64,000 nucleotides of DNA from Anniella stebbinsi (GCA_029215795.1 JARDYH010000004.1:199936017-200000016), one strand, 5' to 3'. Positions 43,464 to 54,151 are shown, counted from the first letter of the stretch. Numbers and translations are program-made. The notes: generated by a model from the sequence alone, not told the origin.

Positions 43464-43575
43464 CCGGATCGGATCGGATAGCGGATCGGAATCGGACCTG
43501 GGGGGTCGGATCGGATCGGATCGGATCGGAGGCTGGTCGGATCGGATCGGACCAGATGTCCGATCCGGATCGGAC
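43464..43575. repeat. Subterminal CGGAT/GGATC pentamer repeats, left
   Basis: TCGGATCGGATCGGATCGG runs interrupted by AGCGGATCGGAATCGG and CTGGTCGG. Mirrored at 45825-45955. In hAT elements, subterminal repeats are often transposase-binding sites; here that role is inferred. Confidence 0.85.
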
Positions 43576-44250
43576 GCCATTTTGAATGCTTTTTCCCATA
43601 GCCAAGTATTGTTTTACAAAAACGCCTATAACTTTTTCATTTTTAAAGATAGAAAGATGAAACTTGGGCACATTGTAGACTGGTTAGGGATAGTTATCTG
43701 TGAGAAATTTCAGAAAGATTGGTGCATGCATTTTGTGGCAATTAATTTTTTAATAAATACCCAGGAATGCCTATACCTTTGTCATTTTTAAAGTTACACA
43801 CATGAAACTTTGCCACATTGTAGGGGGTACCTTGGGACCTAAGTGTGTGAAATTTCAGAAACGTAGGTGCTTGTCTTGTGTGGCAATTAATTTTTAGAAA
43901 AATGGGTAGTAGTGGGGTAAATACAGTTACGCCTCCCATTTTTTTATTTTTGAAGATACAAACAGGAAACATGGGCACATTACAGGTACCACTTGGCTTG
44001 ATATGTGTGTAAAATTTCAGACAGCTGGGTCCAGGCATGTGGTGGCAAGGTATTTTTGAAACAATGAGGAAAGAAACACCTATAACTTTTTTATTTTAAA
44101 AGTTAGAAGTCTGAACATTGCTCACTTTGTAGATGGGTTAGGGGTAGATATGTGTCAGAAATTTCAGAATTATAGGTCCAGGCATTTGATGGCTATGGAA
44201 TTTGTAAATTAAATGTTTCAAAAAAATTTCCACAGAGGCCAGGTCTTCCC
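43576..44250. repeat. Left-arm tandem units of the foldback element
   Basis: Four diverged units each carry, in order, CCTATAACTTTTTCATTTT, GAAACTTGGGCACATTG, GAAATTTCAGAAA and GTGGCAATTAATTTTT or variants. Unit starts are near 43620, 43768, 43928 and 44075. Confidence 0.8.
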
Positions 44251-44277
44251 CTCCCGCTTCCCGCGAAGAAAAGGAAA

Positions 44278-44680
44278 CACTCTCTCGTCTCGATCCCTTT
44301 GATCCTTGCTAGTATCCATTACAGGGCTCGTGTTTCCTTTCCTACTTTCACTTTTCAAGCAGAACGGCTGAGCCTAGCTGAGTTTTGCAGCCATGTGTGC
44401 AAGGAAGGATCACTCTCGTCTCGATCCCTTTGATCCTTGCTAGTATCCATTACAGGGCTCGTGTCTGCTTTCACTTTGTACTCAAGCAGACACGAGCCCT
44501 GTAATGGATACTAGCAAGGATCAAAGGGATCGAGACGAGAGTGATCCTTCCTTGCACGCATGGCTGCAAAACTCAGCTAGGCTCAGCCGTTCTGCTTGAA
44601 AAGTGAAAGTAGGAAAGGAAACACGAGCCCTGTAATGGATACTAGCAAGGATCAAAGGGATCGAGACGAGAGAGTGTTTC
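44278..44680. repeat. Central core with four copies of one block
   Basis: The block CTCGTCTCGATCCCTTTGAT, CCTTGCTAGTATCCATTACA, GGGCTCGTGT occurs at about 44283 and 44416 and, inverted, at about 44490 and 44625. The hairpin loop is TTCACTTTGTACTCA (44470-44484). Confidence 0.9.
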
Positions 44681-44715
44681 CTTTTCTTCGCGGGAAGCGG
44701 GAGGGGAAGACCTGG

Positions 44716-45825
44716 CCTCTGTGGAAAAATTTTTGAAACATTTAATTTACAAATTCCATAGCCATAAAATGCCTGGACCTATAATTCTGAAATTTCTGAC
44801 ACATATCTACCCCTAACCCATCTACAAAGTGAGCAATGTTCAGACTTCTAACTTTTAAAATAAAAAAGTTATAGGCGTTTCTTTACTCATTGTTTCAAAA
44901 ATACCTTGCCACCACATGCCTGGACCCAGCTGTCTGAAATTTTACACACATATCAAGCCAAGTGGTACCTGTAATGTGCCCATGTTTCCTGTTTGTATCT
45001 TCAAAAATAAAAAAGTGGGAGCCGTAACTGTATTTACCCCACCACTACCCATTTTTCTAAAATTAATTGCCACACAAGGCAAGCACCTACGTTTCCGAAA
45101 TTTCACACACATAGGTCCCAAGGTACCCCCTACAATGTGGCAAAGTTTCATGTGTGTAACTTTAAAAATGACAAAGTTATAGGCATTCCTGGGTATTTAT
45201 TAAAAAATTAATTGCCACACAAGGCAAGCACCTATGTTTCTGAAATTTCACACACATAGGTCCCAAGGTACCACCTACAATGTGGCAAAGTTTCATGTGT
45301 GTAACTTTAAAAATGACAAAGTTATAGGTGTTTCTTTCCTCATTGTTTCAAAAATTAATTGCCACACAAGGAAAGCTCCAATGTTTCTGAAATTTCACAC
45401 ACATATCAAGGCAAGTGGTACCTGTAATGTGCCCAAGTTTCCTGTTTGTATCTTCAAAAATAAAAAAATGGGAGGCGTAACTGTATTTACCCCACTACTA
45501 CCCATTTTTCTAAAAATTAATTGCCACACAAGACAAGCACCTACGTTTCTGAAATTTCACACACTTAGGTCCCAAGGTCCCCCTACAATGTGGCAAAGTT
45601 TCATGTGTGTAACTTTAAAAATGACAAAGTTATAGGCATTCCTGGGTATTTATTAAAAAATTAATTGCCACAAAATGCATGCACCAATCTTTCTGAAATT
45701 TCTCACAGATAACTATCCCTAACCAGTCTACAATGTGCCCAAGTTTCATCCTTCTATCTTTAAAAATGAAAAAGTTATAGGCGTTTTTGTAAAACAATAC
45801 TTGGCTATGGGAAAAAGCATTCAAA
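44716..45825. repeat. Right-arm tandem units of the foldback element
   Basis: About seven units in the inverse orientation of the left arm. Three extra units (about 45200-45650) account for the roughly 450-nt excess of this arm. Across 45234-45635 a frame stays open for 133 codons because the units repeat one peptide pattern (KFHTH...NVxKFxVCxFKN). I regard that as a by-product of the repeat. Confidence 0.8.
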
Positions 45826-45974
45826 ATGGCGTCCGATCCGGATTGGACCTCATCGGATCGGATTGGATCGGAGGTTGGTCGGATCGGATCGGATCGGATT
45901 TTCCCGATTTTGGGTCGGATCGGATTCGGATCGTGGATCGGATCCGATCCGATGCACACCCCTAGTGTGTATGC

Positions 45975-46433
45975 CTAGTGGGTTTCCACCAAGTACGCCT
46001 ACTTTGGGCTCCTCTAAATAAGCAATTTATTGCACGTTCCTGATTGGCCCTCATGGAAGTTTTCAGGTCCATTACATGATATTGTGAATGACCAGGATGG
46101 CTCCCACTATATCCCCTGGAAATCCTGATATGAAAAGAACCACTTCTAAAGTGGTAGCAGCCAGGGAAAAACAGGATCTTCTGCCACGAGATGGTGCTGT
46201 CTCAATAGAAGTGAAGGGAGGAGAAGTATTCAATTCAAAGGACATGGTCGCCCCTCTCCGCCTGTGTAATGCAGCCCATAACAATTGCGCTAAAGAATGG
46301 GGAAACAAAAACATAGGGTAAGCAATGCAATGTCCCTTAGTGTAGAGGTGGTCTTTATATACATTTTACTCTTGTTTTCCAACTAGTTTTATCACAATTG
46401 ATAAACTAAACTATCTGAATAGAAATTAAGGCC
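45975..46433. other. No recognisable feature
   Basis: Apparently unique sequence without coding signature. Confidence 0.45.
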
Positions 46434-46543
46434 TAACTACACTGCTGCTTTAAAACGGTTTATAACAGTTTTAAACCAGTTAATAATGTAACCGATTTAA
46501 AACGGTTATAAACCGTTTTAAAGCAGTAGTGTAGATAGGCTCA
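46434..46543. mobile_element. Short palindromic MITE (CTACACTGCTGCTTTAAAAC type)
   Basis: GCCTAACTACACTGCTGCTT, TAAAACGGTTTATAACAG, TTTTAAACCAGTTAATAATG pairs with AAAACGGTTATAAACCGTTT, TAAAGCAGTAGTGTAGATAG, GC. Close match to 7107-7216. Confidence 0.8.
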
Positions 46544-46544
46544 A

Positions 46545-46934
46545 TGTCTCATGGCACCCTGTCAATCAGTTGAAGAGCTACTTTTGTTATACATCCTCTC
46601 CACCTCCTCTCATTTTTGTAAGCATGGTCTTAGGAAGATTGGCAAAAGAGTATACAGTGGTTGCTCTCCTGGGAATACATGAACTTAACCCTACTGGGAA
46701 TAGATTTATATTGAAGGAAGTAGTATGATGCAAGAGAATGCAGAGCATATTTTGGTATCTAGTGTATGAAATTACACATTTGCCTAAGTAACACTTGATA
46801 CTCACAATCTTGATTATAGAGTCATGGGAGCCGGGAGAACCCACCAATTATTCATTAATGTTCTCAGCTATGCCAAGGTAATATCATATGTGCTGCATAC
46901 ATCAACCTTACTCACTCCTTCTTTTGCATAAAAA
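46545..46934. other. No recognisable feature
   Basis: No repeat or coding signature. Confidence 0.45.
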
Positions 46935-47254
46935 TAGGCTGACCATATGAAAAGGAGGACAGGGCTCCTGTAACTTTAACAGTTGTAGAGAAAAGGGAAT
47001 TTCAGCCAGTGTCATTTGTATGCAATTAGTTCCTGGTGAAATTCCCTCTTCATTACAACAGTTAAAGGTGCAGGGGCCCTGCCTTCTTTTGTATCTGGTC
47101 ACTCTAGTATAGTGCATGCACCTTTAACTGTTGTGATGAAGAGGGAATATCACCAGGAACTGATTGCATACAAATGACACTGGCTGAAATTCCCTTTTCT
47201 CTACAACTGTTAAAGTTACAGGAGCCCTGTCCTCCTTTTCATATGGTCAGCCTA
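46935..47254. mobile_element. 320-bp palindromic MITE, copy 2 (centre inverted)
   Basis: TAGGCTGACCATATGAAAAG to CATATGGTCAGCCTA, exactly 320 bp. The asymmetric centre (TTCTTTTGTATCTGGTCACT) is in the opposite orientation to copy 1. Flanks ATAAAAAT and CTAAAAAT are an imperfect duplication. Confidence 0.9.
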
Positions 47255-47607
47255 CTAAAAATATATGAATTTGATTAGAAATGTTTGGAATAATACTGCA
47301 TTATAGAGCCTTATATACTTTGTACAATACCTCTTTGACATTTTTTTAAAAAAATAATTGAGACCTGTTTTTTCTAGTGTTTACTACACTGAAAATCCTG
47401 TAGTATATCAGAGTTATTAATACAGCAACTGTAAACAATGGAAATTATTCCTTATTCAGTTGGCCTTCTCTCTCTCTCCCTCTTTCTCTCAAACCTGAAG
47501 CATTATTTTAAGGTAGGGGTTATTTAATTTACATGGGGACTTTTTTCCCCCTATGCTCTTATTTCAATAACATTTATGTATGAATTCTCATTTTCTTCAG
47601 AGTAGTT
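47255..47607. other. No recognisable feature
   Basis: CT-rich tract at 47467-47492; otherwise nothing. Confidence 0.45.
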
Positions 47608-47700
47608 TATGACTGCAAACTTATCCACAACTACTTGGAAGTAATTACTGCACTGAACTCAGAAAAAACTTACTTCAAAGTAAACATGTATCGGATTGCA
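47608..47700. repeat. GCAATCCTATGCA-type inverted repeat, diverged
   Basis: GACTGCAAACTTATCCACAA, ACTTGGAAGTAATTACTGCA, CTGAACTCAG, AACTTACTTCAAAGTAAACA, TGTATCGGATTGCACTGTT. Confidence 0.6.
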
Positions 47701-47704
47701 CTGT

Positions 47705-48249
47705 TAGACAGTTTAGTTCTTAATCATAAGACAGATATGTAATAATGTGTGCAGCCACATGTGTGCACATGCCTCCATTTGTACTGCATCTTTAGGGAAA
47801 CTGCTTTTTATGTTAAGACAAGGAATATCTGCTACATGTCTAATAGTAGTGTATCATGTTTGCAGTTGTTATTAAAAATCCAATTTTCAGCCCATTTTAA
47901 CCTATGATTGGTTGAAGGTGTGTTGTTGCACATGCTCAGTAGAAACCTGTGTTGCCTAACAGTAACTTTGGAATCAGCCAGGACGGATGTGACAGGCCTA
48001 GATTTATTTTGTAACTCCACTGGTTTAGAGTAGCATTTGTTAAACTATGTGTCAGGGACCACCAGTGGATCTCAGTCCACATTCAGAAGGACCTCAGTGC
48101 TGCAGCCCACTCAGCACCTCTTTCAGAGAATAGATTTTTTTTTAAAAAAAAGGAGTTTGCTCCTTTATCTACAGAAAGTATCAATCCAAATCCATCCAAA
48201 TCCATGGAAACCGTGCATTAACCTCAATAGCATGTGGATTTCACACAAA
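47705..48249. other. No recognisable feature
   Basis: Apparently unique sequence; a T/A homopolymer near 48135. Confidence 0.45.
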
Positions 48250-48478
48250 GGCTGAGTTCGGATAACACTTTAGGCAATGGAGAGGGGAATAGGCAACTCA
48301 CCATGTGTTATTTCACTGGTACTTCCCACACAACATATTGCCCCGCCCCCATCACAAAGCTGAAACTCCCAGCATCCTTCTAGCAGTTCGTTGCTCTGCC
48401 CTCTCTCCTCCCACGGCTATCCCATCAGCCAGTGCAAGTTCTGCCAGCTGTAGAAGAGCAGGCAGGGTGTTTTCAACC

Positions 48479-48927
48479 TGTGACAGTTCGTTAGAAATCT
48501 GGTGAAGGCACCAGAACTTAAACAACCATGGAAGTCCTCTGTTTAACAAAACTCAAACTTTATTAAAAACAATGTAACCATTAACTGTTTCTAAATGGGT
48601 GCAACTATCAAATAACTGTCCCAACGGTCTCTGCAGAGCTCTGTACATTGCCCGGGTAAATTGGATGATGTTTCCCATAAGCTCTTGCACATAGCAGGCT
48701 GCCCAATTCCCTGCTCCTTACAGACCTTCTGTCCACCGATGCCTTCTCTTTCCTCTGTTCCACAATCCCTTAAAATCTTTCTCCTTCTCTTCTTCCTCCG
48801 CTTATTTTCCTTCTCCTCTCCTCCTTCCTTCCTCCCTCTCCACCTCCAACCGACTCCAACCGCCACACCCTCCTTTTCCCCTCCTTCCGTTACTATGACA
48901 TTCCGTTACTATGACAACCATGCCACA
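48479..48927 (-). repeat. 3' LTR of the Gypsy element
   Basis: 449 bp, TG...CA ends in the plus-strand text. On the element's strand AATAAAGTTTGAGTTTTG near 48545-48565 serves as the polyadenylation signal. One end holds a tandem CCGTTACTATGACATT duplication. Relative to the other LTR it has an extra CTTC. Confidence 0.92.
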
Positions 48928-48952
48928 TTCTTCACCCCCAGTTTTTTTTAAA
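48928..48952 (-). promoter_or_regulatory. Polypurine tract
   Basis: Directly inside the 3' LTR the minus strand reads AAAAAAAACTGGGGGTGAAG, AA, then the LTR. This is the expected site for plus-strand DNA priming during reverse transcription. Confidence 0.75.
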
Positions 48953-49255
48953 GGTCCATCCCTGGACTCTTACACTCCTTGCCAATTAATTAACATCCCT
49001 AAGAGAATAATATTATAAAACAAATTATTGTACAACCAACACTACAATAAAGTATTTTTACAATTTTCCTACTTGGTCTCAGTCTAACATTGTTCTATCC
49101 ACCTCTGTGGAGGCGAGGTTTCTCTGAGAAACTCGCTGTTCGTGTGATATTGGCATGGTATCTAAAGCAAAATCCTCCTTCCAGGACGGCTCAGCAATGT
49201 CTGGTACACCTTCTCTCACTAAACCACTCTCTTCCACCTCTCCTTGAACACCTGC

Positions 49256-50605
49256 TCATGACTCCAGACCATCCCCTCCACAACCTATCCACACTCCCTC
49301 TCTCATATTTGGCAGATTCCACGATGACCATTGTATAGCATTCTCCCACCAGTTCTCAGGTATGGCTCTGCCCTTTGCCACATCCCTAGAGTTACTCATA
49401 TGATCTTTTGTTGCACATTTCCTTTCTCTCACATCTATCAACTGTCTGTAATTCTCTATCTCTTTATCAGATGAACAAAGTTTCAACTTATTTCTATGTA
49501 CAGTTTTTCTTACTTCCCCAGTGACATTTGCTTTTCCAACAACAGGAACATTTTCAAATGGCATCTTAACTACTTCATAAATATCTTTCTCCCAATAATT
49601 TTCTAACTTATTCTTTCTTTGTTTTTTTAACCACACTTTGTCTCCTACTTTTATTTCTGGCAACAGTAATCCTTCATCATAACTCCTCTTTTGCGTACTC
49701 TGTTCCTTATCAATATTAACCCTTACTTGTTTATACAATCTCTGCAATCTTTGATGATGACATTTCACCCAATCATGAGGACCAGTAGTCACAACTTGAT
49801 CCTTTGTTTTGCTCCCGGTGACTATGTCAGCAGGTAACATCTCCCTTCTGCCAAACAGCAGATAAAAAGGCGCAAACTCTGTAGAACTCTGAATGGTGTT
49901 ATTATACAGGGACATCACCCCAGTGAGATGATCTGACCAACATTTTTTTTCTCCTTCAGCTAATCCTCTCAGTAAGTTTAGCACCACTTAATTTATTCTC
50001 TCACACATCCCATTTCCTTATGATAGCTGGTAGTATGCATTTTCTTTATTCCATATAATTGACACAATTCCTTAAATAACTCAGATTCAAAAGCTGTCCC
50101 TCTGTTTGTTTAAACTTTTTCTGGATATCCATAAACATTCACAAATTTCTCTACAAAAATCTTAGCTGTCACCTCGGCACTACAGTTTTTACGGGCACAG
50201 CTACTGCGAACCGAGTAAAGTGATCTACTATGGTAAGTATATATTGATATCCTTTTGTAGACATTGGCACTTTCAAATGATCTAACGCTACCAATTCCAA
50301 TGGCCGACTAGAAAGAATAGGCACTAGTGGTGCCTTTTCTTTTTTAGCAATACCTTTTTTTAAATTACAGGTTTCACACTGACTCACCCAACCCTTTACA
50401 TCTTTCTGCATATTTGGCCAGTAGAAACGAGCTCGTAATAGGGCTTCTGTTTTTTCCATGCCCCAATGTCCAGAGTCATTGTGATATTGTCCTAGTAATT
50501 GAGGTACACACTCAGGAGGGACCACTGTTTGATACACTCATTCCGATGTTTTAGGATGAAGAATAATCCTAACTAACTTTCCTTTCTTTATCACTAACTT
50601 TGACT
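49256..50605 (-). pseudogene. Integrase region of the Gypsy element, broken
   Basis: From right to left: a zinc-binding HHCC region (YHNDSGHWGMEKT ... CETC), the catalytic-core start (LVALDHLKVP, IVDHFTRFAVAVPVK), then decayed core sequence, then WSDHLTGVMSLYNNTIQSST, FAPFYLLFGRREMLPADIV and a C-terminal segment with KVGDKVWLKKQRKNK and VHRNKLKLCSS. Breaks: a TGA just before VYQTVVPP, a one-base frameshift near 50190, a TAA just before TNRGTAFES, a frameshift near 50010 and a TAA just before VVLNLLRG. The second catalytic position, an Asp in active integrases, appears as Asn (TNRG). Not functional. Confidence 0.88.
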
Positions 50606-50611
50606 GCTGTT

Positions 50612-52507
50612 TCAATAAACACAACTTTTCTTAGTTAATTGTCTCTTGGCAATTTCTCTTTCAGTTCCGTTACTATTTAACCATCTTTTTACCCAAGCAA
50701 TATTTTCATTTTTATTTTGCAACCCTGCCCAATCTTCCTCCTCATTCCCAATTTCTAATACTTGTGGTAAGACAGTCATTGTGTTTTCTCTCTTATCCTT
50801 GTTCCAACATGCTCTGACAGTTTCAAGGGGTATCTGTACCCAACAAGGCATTTCCACTTCCTCCTCTACATCCCTTTTCTCCTCTTCCGGAGGCCCTCCT
50901 AATCTTGAAAGAATATCTGCATTCAAATTATGTTTTCCAGGTCTGAATTTTATACTAAAATTGAAGTTGGCCAAACGGGAAACCCACCTCTGTTCCAATG
51001 CTCCTAACTTTGCTGTTCCCAAATAAACAAGTGGGTTAGTATCAGTCAAGACTTCAAAAGTAACATCCGTTAAATAGTTCTTAAACTTTTCTGTGATTGC
51101 CCAGACTAGAGCCAATAACTCCAGTTTGAAAGAACTATAATTCTCCATATTTCTCTCACTTTGTTTCAGGCTGCGACTAGCATATGCAATTACCCTTTCG
51201 TGCCCCTCTTGCTCCTGTGCCAACACAGCTCCCAGTCCTTCAAAACTGGCATCGGTGTACACCTTAAAAGACAGACTGTAATCTGGATATGCTAGGACTG
51301 GAACCGAAGTTAACTCAGTCTTCACATCCTCAAAAGCTAATTGGCAGGCTGGTGTCCAGTTAATAGTGCGGTCTCCCTTTTCTATTTTCACTCCTTGCAG
51401 AAGATCAGTTAATGGTCTTACTTTCTTTGAAAAGTCCTTAATAAACTTTCTATAATATCCTGCAAATCCTAAAAATTGTCTTACTTGATGCACAGTCCTG
51501 GGAATCTTCCATTCCTTAAGTACTCGAATCTTTTCAGGGTCAGAAGCCACTCCGGCTGCTGATATAACATGCCCCAAATACCGTACTTCCTCTTTAAAAA
51601 GGAAGCATTTTGCAGGCTTAATCTTGAGGCCCCTCTGTCCCAGTCTAGTAAACACAACATCCAGATGTTCCACATGTTCTTCAAAACTTTTGGAAAATAC
51701 TATTGTATCATCAAGATATAGAAGGACAGATTCAAAATGCAAGTCCCCTAAGTACCCCTCCATCATACGGGAGAAGGTGGCTGGAGCATTGACTAATCCA
51801 AAAGGCATATGAAGAAATTCATACATTCCCATAGGGGTCGTGAATGCTGTCTTCTCTTGATCTTCTGGTGCCATAGGAATCTGTCAATACCCACTTGCAA
51901 GACCGAGGGTGGAGAACCATTTAGCAGAGCTCAGAGACCCTAATGCATCTTCTACACGGGGTAATGGGAGAGCATCCAGATGAGTTAACTTATTTAACTT
52001 TCTGTAATCCACACAGAAACGCAATGTCCCATCCTTCTTTTTAACTAAAACAATGGGTGCAGACCAAGGGCTAAAACTCTCCACTATTACTCCTGCATCC
52101 TTCATTTCCTGCACCATTTTTCTTACTGGTTGATTCCATTTAGGAGGGATGCCTCGGAATGTTTCTTTTATGGGAGGGTGTGTAGTAACAGTCCTGTGTT
52201 CAACTCACACTGCCTTCCCAAAGTCACTAGCATGCTTGGAAAACACTGAACTGTGTCGATGTATCAGTTCGTTAATTATGCCTTGCTGACTTGCATCTAA
52301 TGTCTCTAAGGACACATTGATGTCCTTTGACCACTGTTCATCACCTTCCGAATGGCACTTCCCCAATGCTTGCTTACATGTCCATAATTGTTCATACATC
52401 TCCACACAAGTCGCCATCCCTAACTCTTGCTGTGGGACGAGTTTAAGAATGCCATTGGTAAAATTGCACACTCTCACTGGGATAAGACCTTGTCCAACCT
52501 CCACCAA
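50612..52507 (-). pseudogene. Reverse transcriptase and RNase H of the Gypsy element, interrupted
   Basis: Upstream linker 52205-52507 (ELIHRHSSVFSKHASDFGK) is typical of the Gypsy N-terminal RT. The RT follows in 51884-52117 (FSPWSAPIVLVKKKDGTLRF, CVDYRKLNKLT) and continues from 51874: EFLHMPFGLVNAPATFSRMM, then LLYLDD at about 51707-51721 (catalytic YxDD intact), YLGHVISAAGV, RQFLGFAGYYRKFIKDFSK. RNase H: VYTDASFEGLGAVLAQ, RNMENYSSFKLELLALVWAI, VLTDTNPLVYL with D, E, D present. A connection with RPGKHNLNADILSRL follows. TGA codons interrupt at 52205-52207 and 51884-51886; the second replaces a conserved aromatic position after ASGY. A frameshift lies near 50633. Confidence 0.92.
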
Positions 52508-52573
52508 ACTCCTTCCTACTCACCAGTCTGGGTGTCTTAAAGAATCTTCTATTAGAAGAGTCCATTTCTGACC

Positions 52574-53130
52574 TCATTTTGGAACTTTTACTCTTCCTAG
52601 CACTAAGGTCTCAGTCCTTGCAATCTCTATTATTTTATTAGCAACACTAGTCACTTTCCCAACCCTTCCATTGACATCAGTGTATCCTACATAGTCCTGT
52701 ACGCCCTGCCAAACATGTTTCCATGCAGCTTGATGGGTCCTTCCTTCACTTTCTTGCAGTTTCTCCAAGAGCTCAGGAATGCACTCCTGTAATATGTTCA
52801 TACCAATTATTAGGGGGGGGGAGATCTTTGCTTTCCACTGCCACCACAATACAGCTCTGCTGGCCCATTAGTTTACCTAAACATTCCATTTCCTTTTCCA
52901 CATATCCTACTTGAGGGATTTCCTGAGTGTTTCCACCAATGAGAGGGGCCCAGCCTTGAGGCAAACACTTTATTTCTCTCCTGCTCCAATGCTGTAAAAA
53001 TTTCCCTAACTGTATTGTGATTAATTGAGAGCCGGTATCAAACAAAGCAGGTACACTGATCCCTCCAAAGCTGACTAGGACTACTGGCCGTTTTCCTACT
53101 AACCTCTCCTCTAATTTCTCTGGGGTGCTG
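52574..53130 (-). pseudogene. Aspartic protease region of the Gypsy element, frameshifted
   Basis: The frame 52773-53045 begins at FDTGSQLITIQLGKFLQHW, the DTG/DSG active-site motif of retroviral-type proteases, preceded by VLVSFGGISVPAL. The downstream half lies in another frame (52574-52849) with PPLIIGMNILQECIPELL, matching the C-terminal IIGMDIL box. The switch coincides with a run of nine C on the plus strand near 52815, so a homopolymer indel is the likely cause. A TGA ends the frame at 52574-52576. Confidence 0.85.
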
Positions 53131-53198
53131 TTGTTGATTCTGCCCCGATGTTCCTCCCCTGAACTCGAGGCTGCATCATTTAACGGTGACCTACACTG

Positions 53199-54092
53199 TC
53201 AAGCCAAATGTCCTGATCTCTTACAATGGTAACAGATAGGATGGCCAAAGTCATCCCATTCAAAGTGCCTTGTGGAAAAATTCTGGTTGGAATCAGTTCT
53301 ATACTCTCTTCGTCGTCTGTCTATTTCCCTCTGCCATTGATTCTCTTCCCTTAACTCTATTGCCAATTCCTTAAACTTCTTTTCCATTAAGTGGAGCATC
53401 TCCTCCATTCCCACCTTCTTCTCTTCCCTCTCCTCTCTTTGTGTCAGAACACAAGATTCCAATGGTTGCACAGTGCTTTGCCACTCTGTCTTTTCCTTCT
53501 TTGACTCTTGTTCCCACAGTTGTAAAGCCAGTTGCCGAAACTCCCAGAAGCCTTCCCCTGGGTGCTGGCTTCGATGCAGCCACAATTGTCTACTCAGGGC
53601 ACCATCCCTCATTCCCTCAATAACTTTATCCTTTAATTTTTCTTTTGTATTTCCTAAACTACCAGGTTCCAGATGCTCAATAGCCCTGGTTTGTTCCTCC
53701 AACGTATGTATAAAATGTAGCAAAGGCTCATCCAAACCTTGTTTACATGAAAAGAACTGTCCTTGCATTTGAGCAACAGTCTTGTTATCGAATATAACAG
53801 CCAAATTCTTAAAAACCAGATCTACTGTTCCCTTTTGTTCTGGGGTCCAAGCCCTTGCTTCCTTCTGGGCTGCACCCTCCAACTGTCCCAATATAATCCC
53901 CACCTGCTGGGTAACAGGGATCTGATAAAGTTTTAGTACCCCTTCCATCCTTTCCCGAAAGTCAGTTAAAGCAGCACCTCTGCCCGGCTCCCCAGAATAG
54001 GTTGGAAACCAGGGGGCTCCAGCATAGTAAGGGGGCATAGGAAGGGCTACGGGGAGTTGTCTTTCAGGACCCTGTATGTCCCCACCTTCCAT
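53199..54092 (-). pseudogene. Gag of the Gypsy element, stop inside the zinc knuckle
   Basis: 297 codons from ATG 54092 to TGA 53199-53201. The N-terminal half has a capsid-like segment (PPYYAGAPWFPTYSGEPG, LKLYQIPVTQQVGIILGQL, FFSCKQGLDEPLLHFIHTLE), reminiscent of the vertebrate Gypsy gag group from which PNMA genes derive. Residues 215-270 are charged and probably coiled. The C-terminus is a CCHC knuckle beginning CYHCKRSGHLA. The TGA falls between its His and last Cys, and the frame continues after it into the protease. Whether this is decay or an element-specific gag/pol stop is open; its position within the finger favours decay. Confidence 0.85.
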
Positions 54093-54124
54093 GTTTGCCT
54101 AAGCTCTCAGGTGCCTGTTTCCAG

Positions 54125-54142
54125 ATCCTGTTCGTGACGCCA
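54125..54142 (-). promoter_or_regulatory. Primer-binding site
   Basis: Nine bases inside the 5' LTR the minus strand reads TGGCGTCACGAACAGGAT. The leading TGG complements a tRNA CCA end and ACGAAC fits a T-loop. The tRNA is not assigned. Confidence 0.75.
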
Positions 54143-54151
54143 AAATAACGA

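Larger units (their letters stand above)
43444..45964. mobile_element. 2.5-kb foldback hAT-like element with perfect 8-bp target duplication
   Basis: Termini TAGGGATGTGCA (43444) and TGCACACCCCTA (45964) are inverted copies with one mismatch. GTGTGTAT flanks both ends (43436-43443 and 45965-45972), a perfect 8-bp duplication typical of hAT insertion. Nearly the whole element folds back: left arm 43444-44469, loop 44470-44484, right arm 44485-45964. Directly inside each end lie CGGAT/GGATC pentamer repeats. Both arms consist of diverged tandem units of about 130-175 bp: four in the left arm, about seven in the right. The duplicated core is at 44278-44680. No transposase is encoded. Confidence 0.92.

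Noticed and set aside
43464..43575. GATC-rich pentamers considered as a methylation or replication-origin cluster
   Set aside because: They are the subterminal repeats of the foldback transposon and are mirrored at its other end.
45234..45635. 133-codon frame with a repeated peptide in the foldback element
   Set aside because: Tandem units keep the frame open; related peptides appear on either strand because the element is palindromic. No start context or family.
43444..45964. Possibility that the long palindrome is a CRISPR-like or inverted-gene array
   Set aside because: Units are diverged and contiguous without spacers, the organism is eukaryotic, and the 8-bp duplication and inverted termini explain it as a transposon.
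48595..48866. Lys/Glu-rich minus-strand frame (EKENKRRKKRRRK)
   Set aside because: It lies within the LTR, is repeated in the other LTR at 54264-54590, and is an artefact of a CT-rich tract.
51884..53201. In-frame TGA codons read as selenocysteine or a reassigned code
   Set aside because: The same frames use TGG for tryptophan throughout, other stops and frameshifts are present, and no SECIS-like context is expected. Mutational decay is sufficient.
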